DNA of 64,000 nt from Fictibacillus terranigra (GTDB lineage Bacteria; Bacillota; Bacilli; Bacillales; Fictibacillaceae). The notes below the pieces were generated by a model that was given only the letters and a program-made list of their open reading frames with translations, was not told the origin of the DNA and did no database searches. Positions within the stretch are counted from its first letter, which is position 1. Each line of letters opens with the position of its first letter. A program made the translations under genes and the position numbers. Shown here in pieces: positions 49,805 through 56,935 of this stretch. The stretch is taken from NCBI RefSeq assembly GCF_030412265.1, contig NZ_JAUHLN010000001.1, positions 1,371,438 to 1,435,437 on the forward strand. Reading direction: 5' to 3'.

Positions 49805-49954
49805 TTGTTTACACTACAATTAATTTTTGGGACTGTTACCGTTACTTTTAAACGAAGAATGAGAACCCACATTGAACTGGCCCATCAGCACGCAGTGAAT
49901 GAGAGATTTGAAGCAAGCCGGGATAAAGTAGTGAATACCGTACTAACATATTAG
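49805..49954 (+). CDS. yrzI: YrzI-family small protein, copy 1
   Basis: This 49-residue protein has a TTG start after AAAGGAGG. The N-terminus MFTLQLIFGTVTVTFKRRMR matches the short hydrophobic beta-like start of YrzI proteins (LFFxTITIS pattern), and the rest is a charged helix. YrzI proteins are tiny, often tandem, and of unknown function. The second copy at 50085 has exactly the same length. Confidence 0.7.
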   Translation: MFTLQLIFGTVTVTFKRRMRTHIELAHQHAVNERFEASRDKVVNTVLTY

Positions 49955-49989
49955 GTCTGTTAGACAAAAAATTGATGGAGGGATGATAA

Positions 49990-50052
49990 ATGATGATAAA
50001 AAGACACCTGGCATTTCTAAATTGGATCTTAACGGAGAAAGATACGACCTGA
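49990..50052 (+). CDS. 20-residue micropeptide, unit 2 (ends EKDTT)
   Basis: GGAGGG precedes ATGATG at 49990. The peptide is MMIKRHLAFLNWILTEKDTT, stop at 50050-50052. The last codons, from GAG AAA GAT on, match those of the first micropeptide almost base for base. It is followed after 32 nt by the second YrzI gene. Confidence 0.65.
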   Translation: MMIKRHLAFLNWILTEKDTT

Positions 50053-50084
50053 AAAGATAACCAGGAAGGAAAGGAGGAACCTGA

Positions 50085-50234
50085 ATGTTTACACTAAACC
50101 TTTTCTTTGCTACGATTACCATTTCATTGAAGAAGAAAGAAATGACGTACGAAGATTATTTGCACCAGCAAAATGTAAATGAGCTATTCCATGCTGCTCA
50201 TGGAAAAGCGATGGACGCGAATTACATTCGATAA
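50085..50234 (+). CDS. yrzI: YrzI-family small protein, copy 2
   Basis: The protein has 49 residues, ATG 50085 after AAAGGAGGAA. It starts MFTLNLFFATITISLKKKEM, the clearest YrzI-type start of the two copies, and continues with a charged, His- and Asn-containing helix. A terminator follows, so the promoter, leader, two peptide-YrzI units and terminator form a closed transcription unit. Confidence 0.75.
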   Translation: MFTLNLFFATITISLKKKEMTYEDYLHQQNVNELFHAAHGKAMDANYIR

Positions 50235-50243
50235 TTGATCCTG

Positions 50244-50288
50244 AAAAGCCCTGCCATGCACAAATCATAGTGCGCGGCAGGGCTTTTA
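50244..50288 (+). terminator. Terminator after the second yrzI copy
   Basis: AAAAGCCCTGCC pairs with GGCAGGGCTTTT, with an inner GCAC/GTGC extension. Confidence 0.88.
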
Positions 50289-50344
50289 CTGTAGAATGTA
50301 GATATAAAAGCTTAAAACAAGCTGATAAAAGGGTGAAACATTTC

Positions 50345-50515
50345 ATGAACAAAAACATCCATTGCTGTGCAACCTGCATCAATTTCAAGGCTTCAAAAAC
50401 AGAGCAGGGAATGAAATATGAATGTACAAGACTTGGGTACGAAACCAAGCCCACTTATCAATTTAACTGCTGGGAACCAAAGGAGCACGTTAAAAAATGG
50501 CTGGATAAAGCATAG
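50345..50515 (+). CDS. Small cysteine-rich protein, 56 residues
   Basis: ATG 50345 gives MNKNIHCCATCINFKASK and later YECTRLGYETKPTYQFNCW. The Cys pattern CCxxC...C...C could hold one metal ion. AGGGTG lies upstream but farther than usual. The frame is open further left, but the sequence there overlaps the terminator. No function is recognised. Confidence 0.6.
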   Translation: MNKNIHCCATCINFKASKTEQGMKYECTRLGYETKPTYQFNCWEPKEHVKKWLDKA

Positions 50516-50517
50516 CT

Positions 50518-51246
50518 TTACCAGCCCCTTCCGGCACCGCCTCCCCCAGAAGAACCGCCTCCACCTCCTCGCCGGCCGCCGCCTCCACCGCCTCTGGAAA
50601 TGATAGAGAGGATCATGTAAGTCAGAAACCCATTAAAAAATTTCACATCCAAAAAAATGACCAAAGCGATGATAATAATGTAAAACCACGAAAAGGGATC
50701 TTTTTTCTTCTCTTCAGAGGGAGGGCCGTTCCCTTGCCCTTTATATTCTTGTTTGATTTCTTTAGCGATTGCTTGATACGTTTGTGTAACTGCCAATTCT
50801 GGCTTGCCTCGTTTCAGATAGGGAATGGCATTCTCGTCCAGAATTCTGCCGGCTTTTCCGTCAGGAATGGCTCCTTCGAGGCCGTACCCGACTTCAATCC
50901 TGATTTTCTTCTGTGACATGGCGACGACGAGCAGTACTCCATTGTCCGCTTTTTTTGTCCCCAGCCCATATGTTCGATAAGCCTTATTCGCATAGTCCTC
51001 AATGGGCTCGCTGCCAATCGAGTCAACGGTCAGTACAGCAAGCTGTGCGGTCGTTTCATCTTCCAGCTGTCTGCCTATTGACTGCAATTGGGACCGTTGC
51101 TGCTGATTTAAAATATGGGCGTTGTCCTGAACATAAATATCTCCCGATGGAGCCGGAATCTTTGCTGCTGATACCGGTTCTCTTGCTGTCAATATGGTGA
51201 AAAAGAGAAACACCATGAGAGAGAGGGAGAATTGTTTGGAAGACAT
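50518..51246 (-). CDS. TPM-domain protein with Gly-rich tail (YgcG family)
   Basis: The 242-residue protein has a signal peptide (LMVFLFFTILTAREPVSA) and a TPM domain (YVQDNAHILNQQQRSQLQ, VLLVVAMSQKKIRIEVGYGLEG). One membrane helix and a C-terminal tail almost only of Gly, Arg and Ser follow. TPM proteins are found beside LemA genes in many bacteria, and this one starts at the stop of the LemA gene (ATGA overlap). They are tied to membrane-protein quality or thylakoid repair in other organisms; the role here is unknown. Confidence 0.88.
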   Translation of the reverse strand: MSSKQFSLSLMVFLFFTILTAREPVSAAKIPAPSGDIYVQDNAHILNQQQRSQLQSIGRQLEDETTAQLAVLTVDSIGSEPIEDYANKAYRTYGLGTKKADNGVLLVVAMSQKKIRIEVGYGLEGAIPDGKAGRILDENAIPYLKRGKPELAVTQTYQAIAKEIKQEYKGQGNGPPSEEKKKDPFSWFYIIIIALVIFLDVKFFNGFLTYMILSIISRGGGGGGRRGGGGGSSGGGGAGRGW

Positions 51247-51812
51247 TATCCGTTTCCTCCAAAGTCTACCTTTGGTGGCTCTTTTGCGTTGGCATTGGCT
51301 TTAAAGTATTCCTTTTCATCAAATCCTCCTATCCCTGCAATTAAAGCACCCGGAAATCGTTTCACTTTTTTATTATAGGAAGCGACCTCTTGGTTGTAAT
51401 CTCTTCTAGCGACAGCGATGCGGTTTTCGGTGCCTGCAAGTTCATCCATGAGCTGTGTAAACTGTTTATCAGCTTTGAGGTTCGGGTACTGCTCCTGAAT
51501 GACTAGAAGCCTGCTCAAGGCACCGGTTAATTGATCATTGGCTTGTGCTTGTTCCTGGGTGGATTGTGCACCGGCGAGGCGGGCACGTGCGTCCGAAATA
51601 TCCTTTAAGACCTTCTTCTCATGTGAAGCATAGCCTTTGACCGTATTCACTAGGTTAGGCACCAAATCGACACGCCGCTGAAGCTGGGTCTCAATCTGCG
51701 AGTAGGACTGATTGACGTCCTCTTCCTTGTTGACAAAACCGTTGTAGCTTGCTGCAAACCAAATTCCGATAATACCTATGATGATTACAGGCCATATCCA
51801 GCTTTTCTTCAT
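51246..51812 (-). CDS. lemA: LemA-family protein
   Basis: The 188-residue protein has an N-terminal membrane anchor (WIWPVIIIGIIGIWFAASY) and the LemA domain, seen in NKEEDVNQSYSQIETQLQRRVDLVPNLVNTVKGYASHE and EQYPNLKADKQFTQL. LemA proteins are membrane-bound four-helix bundles that usually travel with TPM proteins, as here. Their work in bacteria is not settled. GGAGTG precedes the ATG. Confidence 0.92.
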   Translation of the reverse strand: MKKSWIWPVIIIGIIGIWFAASYNGFVNKEEDVNQSYSQIETQLQRRVDLVPNLVNTVKGYASHEKKVLKDISDARARLAGAQSTQEQAQANDQLTGALSRLLVIQEQYPNLKADKQFTQLMDELAGTENRIAVARRDYNQEVASYNKKVKRFPGALIAGIGGFDEKEYFKANANAKEPPKVDFGGNG

Positions 51813-51901
51813 ATGTACACTCCTTCAATAATTTTACATTAATTTTTAGTTTTCCCCTATCTTATGATTTAAAAACAGAAAATATGGCTTAGAATTAATC
51901 T

Positions 51902-51927
51902 GATTAACCTTGTTAAAAAGAGGGTAA
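51902..51927 (+). promoter_or_regulatory. Sigma-B-type promoter for the csbD-like gene
   Basis: GATTAA (51902-51907), 14-nt spacer, GGGTAA (51922-51927), close to the sigma-B pattern GTTTAA-N12-15-GGGTAT. CsbD is a known general-stress gene. Confidence 0.7.
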
Positions 51928-51969
51928 ACACCCTATGTAGACGGATAAATAACGAAGGAGGAATTGAAA

Positions 51970-52173
51970 ATGAATGAAGACCAAACAAAAGGAAAGATGG
52001 ATCAGATCAAAGGTGAAGCAAAACGAGGGCTAGGCAAGCTCACCGGAGATGAAACGACTGAAGCGGAAGGAAACAAAGATAAAGCAAAAGGTAACCTCCG
52101 TGAAGGTTTTGGAGACGCTAAAGAAAAAGCAGCAGATAAAGTGAACAGCCTTTTTGATAATCAAAGAGATTAA
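51970..52173 (+). CDS. csbD: CsbD-family stress protein
   Basis: The 67-residue, charged protein has two CsbD-type repeats of Gly/Lys/Glu helices (GKMDQIKGEAKRGLGKLTGD and NKDKAKGNLREGFGDAKEKA). CsbD proteins are abundant stress proteins of unknown function. AAGGAGG lies before the ATG, and a sigma-B-like promoter is found 43 nt upstream. Confidence 0.9.
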   Translation: MNEDQTKGKMDQIKGEAKRGLGKLTGDETTEAEGNKDKAKGNLREGFGDAKEKAADKVNSLFDNQRD

Positions 52174-52182
52174 GAAAAAGGG

Positions 52183-52217
52183 AAACAAGGCCAGCGGTGA
52201 GCGGGCCTTGTTTTTTT
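52183..52217 (+). terminator. Terminator after the csbD-like gene
   Basis: AAACAAGGCC and GGCCTTGTTT with T7. Confidence 0.9.
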
Positions 52218-52348
52218 GCAAAAAAGCGTGGGGACCGGCATTAAATGGGCTAATTATACCTAAAAATAACGAGCACTTCGTCTTATTGTTTTTCTGCTGA
52301 TCCGTATGTAACATTACCTTATTAAGGAAATAAGGGAGGTACATACGT

Positions 52349-53644
52349 GTGGGTCGATTTATATTAAAATGCATCACATTGCTTTTCTTGCTCGCTTTAC
52401 TCTATCCGATCAGTACGGTTAAAGCTGAAAGTTCAGTCAAACTCGTTTCTGATACTCCTTTAAATGAGCGTTTACATGAGATTGTTTTGAGCAGCTCGGC
52501 ACTAGGCAAGGAAACCTCTTTACGTGTATTGCTTCCTTCTGGTTACGATGAGCATCCTGACGTCAAATACCCAGTATTATATTTGCTGCACGGCTGCTGC
52601 GGTGACTATAAGGCATGGACGGCTAGAACGGATATTGAGAAGTTTACGGAAAATATGCCTCTTGTCATTGTTATGCCGGACGCTGGAAAAGGAGCGAGCT
52701 ATTCAGATTGGTATAATAATGGCGCTTATGGAACACCCCAATGGGAGAAATACCATATCAATGAATTGATTCCTTGGATAGAACAATACTATCATCTGAA
52801 TACCACCCGGGAAGGACGGGCAGTTGCCGGCCTTTCCATGGGTGGATTTGGTTCCATGTCTTATGCGGCACGGCACCCTGATTTGTTTGCTGCAGCCGCC
52901 TCTTTTTCCGGAGTTCTTGATACGAATTTGGATCCGGATTTTTTGGATAAAACAATTTTTCAAAATCAAGAAAAAGTGCCCCCGGGGACCGTTTGGGGAG
53001 AACGAATTAGTCATGAAATCATTTGGAGGACCCATAACCCATGGGATTTGGCAGAAAACTTGGCAGGGGTGGATCTCTCGATCTATACCGGGAACGGAGA
53101 GGCAGGAGGCCCTCTGGATGGCGGGGTGGAATCCCCGGTAGAAAAAAAGGTCTTCAATATGTCTGCGAGTCTTCATAATCGATTAGAGGAATTGGATCTT
53201 CCTCATGTTTGGGAAAGCTATGGGAATGGATCTCATACATGGGGATACTGGCAGAGGGATCTGCACGAAACACTTCCGAGGTTTATGGAAAAATTCAGGA
53301 ATCCCTCGAGCAGACCTGTCCCATTTTCATATAAGACAGCAGAGAATTCTTTTACTGTCTATGGTTGGCAGGTGAAATTCCAGAGGGAAGACATGGAGTT
53401 CGCACGGCTGTCTCAAGTCTCAAAGCAAGGCTTTAGTATTACCGGTTCGGGGGCAGCAACTATTACAACAGCTCCTTGGTTTAAACCTAATACACGATAT
53501 AAAATTTATGGCATGAAGAAATACAGTGCGAAAATCATTACATCCGACCGTCAAGGAAGATTGCATCTGAATGTGGACTTCTCTAATAAGAAGCCAAAAG
53601 AAAAGAACAGAACCATTTCCATTACTTTTGTACCATTGCGGTAA
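52349..53644 (+). CDS. Secreted esterase of the antigen 85/esterase D-like alpha/beta-hydrolase family
   Basis: The 431-residue protein begins with a GTG after GGGAGG and has a signal peptide (ITLLFLLALLYPISTVKAES). The hydrolase domain (about 40-310) has the oxyanion region LYLLHGCCGDYKAW, the nucleophile elbow GLSMGGFGS with Ser163, and a His in GNGSHTWGYW. A beta-rich C-terminal domain of about 110 residues (from about 325) is unusual for this family and may bind a surface or sugar. Natural substrates are unknown. No partner gene is seen. Confidence 0.8.
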   Translation: MGRFILKCITLLFLLALLYPISTVKAESSVKLVSDTPLNERLHEIVLSSSALGKETSLRVLLPSGYDEHPDVKYPVLYLLHGCCGDYKAWTARTDIEKFTENMPLVIVMPDAGKGASYSDWYNNGAYGTPQWEKYHINELIPWIEQYYHLNTTREGRAVAGLSMGGFGSMSYAARHPDLFAAAASFSGVLDTNLDPDFLDKTIFQNQEKVPPGTVWGERISHEIIWRTHNPWDLAENLAGVDLSIYTGNGEAGGPLDGGVESPVEKKVFNMSASLHNRLEELDLPHVWESYGNGSHTWGYWQRDLHETLPRFMEKFRNPSSRPVPFSYKTAENSFTVYGWQVKFQREDMEFARLSQVSKQGFSITGSGAATITTAPWFKPNTRYKIYGMKKYSAKIITSDRQGRLHLNVDFSNKKPKEKNRTISITFVPLR

Positions 53645-53651
53645 ACCCATA

Positions 53652-53686
53652 GAAAAACGCCCCCTAAATGGGGCGTTTTTTTATTT
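53652..53686. terminator. Terminator between the esterase and permease genes
   Basis: AAAAACGCCCC and GGGGCGTTTTT with T-rich ends, between convergent genes. Confidence 0.88.
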
Positions 53687-55075
53687 TTATTTGGATGCCT
53701 TAACAGCGAAATTCTCCAAGGATGTATCGCAGGAATGCACGGAACGTTTTTTAATGACGTACGTGCCTGTGATGATTAAATAGATAAAAAGTGTAACAAG
53801 AGTTATGACCACGGAGGTCGTATACATAATGCCGACGAGGATCGCGAATAAAGCAATAATGGCGATCCATGTCGTATAGGGAAACCATTTAACACGAAAT
53901 CCCGAGATGCCGGTCTGTTTTTTTCTTGATTTGAGATGAGCGAAGGCAAGGGTCAGCCAGATAAATAGCACGGTATAACCTAAAGAGCCCATAAGATAAT
54001 TGAACGTTTTGCTGCCGGCAAACAAAGAGATAAGGACACCCGCATAAAGTGAGGATGTGCAAAGCAGGATGGAATAGACAGGCACCTTATTAGCGGTGAG
54101 CTTAGCAAAAATTTTCGGAACCTGGCCATCTGCTGCCTGGTTATAAAGTACACGGGAAGAACCGTACAGCCCGGAGTTCATGGATGATATAATCGCGAGC
54201 AATATCACGCCATTCATCACGTGATCAGCTCCCGGGATGCCGATCATCTTAAATACCATGACAAAGGGACTTTGCTGAACACCGTTGACATCATTCCAGG
54301 GAATGAGACTGACGATAATAAAAAACGGAAATAGGTAAAAAGCAATGATGCGTGTTAAGGTGCTGCGGACCGCTTTCGGTACGGCTTTTTCCGGATTTTT
54401 CGTTTCAGCCAGCGTAACACCAATGATTTCAGTTCCGCCATACGAGTAGATGACCACCAGCATGGCCGCGATTAAACCTGAAGAGCCTTTGGGAAAAAAT
54501 CCGCCGTGATCCGTCAAATGGGAAAAACTCGGAGCAGTATGCCCGCCGAACGATACGAACAAAAGAAATAGTCCGGAAAGAATAAAAATAATAATGACAC
54601 TAATCTTAATCCAGGCAAGCCAATACTCCGTTTCTGCAAACAGTTTAACGGAAAGAAGATTGATAACTGTTACTGCTGCGGAAACCAAAAGGGCCAATAC
54701 CCATATCGGACCATCAGGAAACCAATACTGAAGGAAAATGGCAGCGACCACTGCTTCAGCAGCGATGTTTAATACCCACATTTTCCAGTAAATCCAATCC
54801 AGAAAATAAGCAGGAAAAGGTCCCAGTGCAGACTGAACCAAGTCACGAAACGTCCTGGCCTGCGTGTTTTGTACGGCCATTTCCGCCAATCCCTTCATGA
54901 TGAATAATAAAATGATGCCGCCGATCAGATAAGCGATGATTACAGATGGACCCGCCATATCAATGGCATCACTGCTTCCTTTAAATAGTCCTGCCCCAAT
55001 ACTTCCTCCCAACGCCATCATCATAATATGGCGCGATGTCATGGTGCGCTGCAGTTTCTTGCTGTTGTTCTCCAT
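53687..55075 (-). CDS. Amino-acid permease (APC superfamily, AAT type), T-box regulated
   Basis: The 462-residue protein has twelve membrane helices. Helix 1 carries the APC unwinding motif GGSIGAGLFKGSSDAI and helix 6 contains YSYGGTEIIGVTLAETKNP. AAGGAGAG lies before the ATG. The leader is a T-box whose likely specifier is CTC (Leu), so leucine or a related amino acid is the probable cargo. In B. subtilis the T-box permease YvbW also responds to leucine; orthology is inferred, not shown. Confidence 0.88.
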   Translation of the reverse strand: MENNSKKLQRTMTSRHIMMMALGGSIGAGLFKGSSDAIDMAGPSVIIAYLIGGIILLFIMKGLAEMAVQNTQARTFRDLVQSALGPFPAYFLDWIYWKMWVLNIAAEAVVAAIFLQYWFPDGPIWVLALLVSAAVTVINLLSVKLFAETEYWLAWIKISVIIIFILSGLFLLFVSFGGHTAPSFSHLTDHGGFFPKGSSGLIAAMLVVIYSYGGTEIIGVTLAETKNPEKAVPKAVRSTLTRIIAFYLFPFFIIVSLIPWNDVNGVQQSPFVMVFKMIGIPGADHVMNGVILLAIISSMNSGLYGSSRVLYNQAADGQVPKIFAKLTANKVPVYSILLCTSSLYAGVLISLFAGSKTFNYLMGSLGYTVLFIWLTLAFAHLKSRKKQTGISGFRVKWFPYTTWIAIIALFAILVGIMYTTSVVITLVTLFIYLIITGTYVIKKRSVHSCDTSLENFAVKASK

Positions 55076-55109
55076 AACCTAATCTCTCCTTGAACCCATA
55101 ATAGTTAAT

Positions 55110-55405
55110 AAAAAAGGCTTACCGTCTCTTGCCTCATGAATAATGAGAAAAGAGACGATAAGCCTTATGACTAACCGCGGTACCACTCTAATTGATTCGC
55201 TTTGAACCCTGCTTTTTCATACCAGATAACGGTGGTTAGCCGTCAAAACTTAGGGAATCACTTGTTTTCCTCTGGTCCTACTGCTCCCGGGCGAGTTCAA
55301 AGTATTCATAGACTGCTTTACACCATACCGCAGCTCTCTGTGGCTATAAATTGAACTTTTACTGCTCCCGTTCCATGCGTTTTCATATCGACGTTTCAAA
55401 TATTA
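55110..55405 (-). promoter_or_regulatory. T-box riboswitch leader of the permease gene (probable Leu specifier CTC)
   Basis: On the minus strand the T-box AGAGTGGTACCGCGG is at 55188-55174 and the long terminator stem with T6 spans 55166-55110. In stem I, CGGG-AGCAGTA-AAAGT on the 5' side pairs with ACTTT-GAACTCG-CCCG on the 3' side. This puts CTC (55295-55293) at the specifier place, followed by a purine. The variable T-box base T fits A73 of tRNA(Leu). Confidence 0.85.
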
Positions 55406-55411
55406 TTCCAT

Positions 55412-55440
55412 ACTATAAGCGCTGATAAGCAGTTTGTCAA
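55412..55440 (-). promoter_or_regulatory. Sigma-A promoter of the permease T-box transcript
   Basis: TTGACA (55440-55435), 17-nt spacer, TATAGT (55417-55412), read on the minus strand. Confidence 0.85.
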
Positions 55441-55545
55441 CCCTTCTTCACATGCAAGCATTCAAACAGAAACTTGAATTTATGTCACCAATGAATGTAA
55501 AGATCTGTCATAGCAGTGCAACGATAAAATGAGGAGGAGTTTAGC

Positions 55546-55884
55546 ATGGAAAGAAGATTTTTATTAGGGATGGTGAATCCAGAGGGTTATGAGGCAATGT
55601 TAAAACTTGAACAATATGTGATGTCTGCAAGTTTGGACCCTAAGCTGAAAGAGCTCATAAAAATTCGTGCCTCCCAGATCAATGGGTGCGCCTACTGTAT
55701 TGATATGCATACGACGGATGCACGTTTAATGGGGGAGACCGAACAGCGGATCTACTCCCTTAATGGCTGGCGGGAATCACCATTCTTTTCAGCTGTAGAA
55801 CGAGCGGTTCTTGCGCTGACTGAATCGGTCACACTTGCGTTTAATGCCGGAGCTTTCGGAATGAGTTTATATCATCCTTTCTAG
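55546..55884 (+). pseudogene. Carboxymuconolactone decarboxylase/AhpD-like gene, 3'-truncated
   Basis: The first about 97 residues are a normal CMD/AhpD domain, with CAYCIDMHT (Cys48, Cys51, His55) and MGETEQRIYSLNGWRESPFF. The family then continues from ALTESVTL for about 40-50 residues, but here the frame ends with the unrelated NAGAFGMSLYHPF at 55884. The end overlaps the 3' end of a gene on the other strand. A deletion or rearrangement probably removed the C-terminus. GAGGAGG precedes the ATG. The peroxidase-type CxxC is present, but stability is doubtful. Confidence 0.7.
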
Positions 55885-56314
55885 TAAGCAGCCGGTAATA
55901 GCCGTATACCAGAAAATAAGGAATCAAATAGGAAATAAATGTCCAATAAATTGTCCAGCCATGATCATAAACAATATGGTTTCTATACAACGAAAGATAT
56001 TCTAAACCAGTCGTGCCTAAGGTGAATACAAAAATGAGAAGAAGATCATCGATTTTGGAAACAGAGATGAAATAAATCATGTATGAGCAAAGCACCGGAA
56101 AAATGCCCAGATTATACGGCATGGCAGAAATGTATTGATCCATAGAATAAGGCGCGACTCTCCAAAAATGAAAGTGAGTTCCCCAGCCATTAATGATGAA
56201 AGCGATGACTGAGGTAATGGGGGAAATCACTAAAATAAGTCTGTAGTCTTTATAGACAAGAATTAGAGCTGCAAGCCAAGGCAGAGCCATATATAACAGA
56301 ACAAATGTAATCAT
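55841..56314 (-). CDS. CBO0543-family integral membrane protein
   Basis: The 157-residue protein has about five membrane helices (ITFVLLYMALPWLAALILVY, LILVISPITSVIAFIIN, FPVLCSYMIYFISV and others) and the GTHFHFWRVAPYS segment typical of the CBO0543 family of Bacilli and Clostridia. Its function is unknown. ATG 56314 with GGGTGAT upstream is preferred over 56359. Start codon and ribosome site lie inside a perfect inverted repeat. The 3' end overlaps the truncated CMD gene by 44 nt. Confidence 0.78.
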   Translation of the reverse strand: MITFVLLYMALPWLAALILVYKDYRLILVISPITSVIAFIINGWGTHFHFWRVAPYSMDQYISAMPYNLGIFPVLCSYMIYFISVSKIDDLLLIFVFTLGTTGLEYLSLYRNHIVYDHGWTIYWTFISYLIPYFLVYGYYRLLTRKDDINSFRKLRH

Positions 56315-56349
56315 GCTATCACCCAAAATATGACGTTGGTGATAGCATG
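56312..56349 (-). promoter_or_regulatory. Perfect 12-bp inverted repeat over the start of the CBO0543-family gene
   Basis: CATGCTATCACC (56312-56323) and GGTGATAGCATG (56338-56349) are separated by 14 nt. In the minus-strand mRNA the hairpin would bury both the ribosome site and the ATG. As DNA it could be an operator. Confidence 0.7.
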
Positions 56350-56688
56350 TTTCATTCATCTGCCTTTCATTCCAAACGGAAAAACGACTATCCTAGTGAA
56401 CGGAAGCAATATAAATAATTGTTCCTTTGAGTTAATAAACAATTGATGCAACGTTTTGGACTCCCTTAATATCAGTATTATATAAATATTACCATTGTTA
56501 ATATTTTACGAAACTGATAAAAACATTTTAATATTTAAAAAAAACAGGTTAATGTTCTCTGCTTCATGTCCTGTATTATACCGACTATTTCCTTAGGTTT
56601 AAGGGACGGTTCTTAATGCTTTGTAAAAGGGACTTAACTCATGAAGTAAAAATGAAATAATCGCACGTAAAGTTTTTTGCGATTCCTA
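56350..56688. other. AT-rich intergenic region without recognised gene
   Basis: No ORF with a ribosome site, no RNA family and no long repeat is recognised. AAGGGACGGTTCTT near 56601-56614 resembles short GGGACGGTTC-type repeats seen in other Bacillaceae genomes. It is too short to call. Confidence 0.5.
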
Positions 56689-56717
56689 TTGAAACATTCT
56701 GAAAACTAATGTAGAGT
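56689..56717 (+). promoter_or_regulatory. Putative promoter of the SAM-riboswitch transcript
   Basis: TTGAAA (56689-56694), 17-nt spacer, TAGAGT (56712-56717). Confidence 0.5.
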
Positions 56718-56746
56718 AATAAGTACAATTTGATACGTGATTTGTT

Positions 56747-56912
56747 TTCTTATCAAGAGAGGTAGAGGGAATGGCCCGATGATACCTCAGCAACCTTCAG
56801 CCGCGGATGGCTGAAAAGGTGCTAAGTCCATCAAGTTCGTGAATGAACTTGAAAGATAAGAAGAACGACAATTGATATTTCTCAAAAGTCTTCTTCTTAG
56901 AAGGCTTTTTTT
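56747..56912 (+). promoter_or_regulatory. SAM-I (S-box) riboswitch for metI-metC
   Basis: The aptamer 56747-56862 has the conserved AGAGAGGTAGAGGGA, GGCCCGATGATACCTCAGCAACC and GGTGCTAAGTCC blocks. It closes by TCTTATC pairing with GATAAGA. A terminator (AAAGTCTTC/GAAGGCTTT, T7) at 56884-56912 follows. High SAM is expected to stop transcription. Confidence 0.95.
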
Positions 56913-56935
56913 ATTTTATTTTTAGGAGGATTCCC

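Noticed and set aside
56598-56630. GGGACGGTTCTT motif as a dispersed repeat or mobile-element end
   Set aside because: Only one short copy occurs in this window and no inverted partner is seen.
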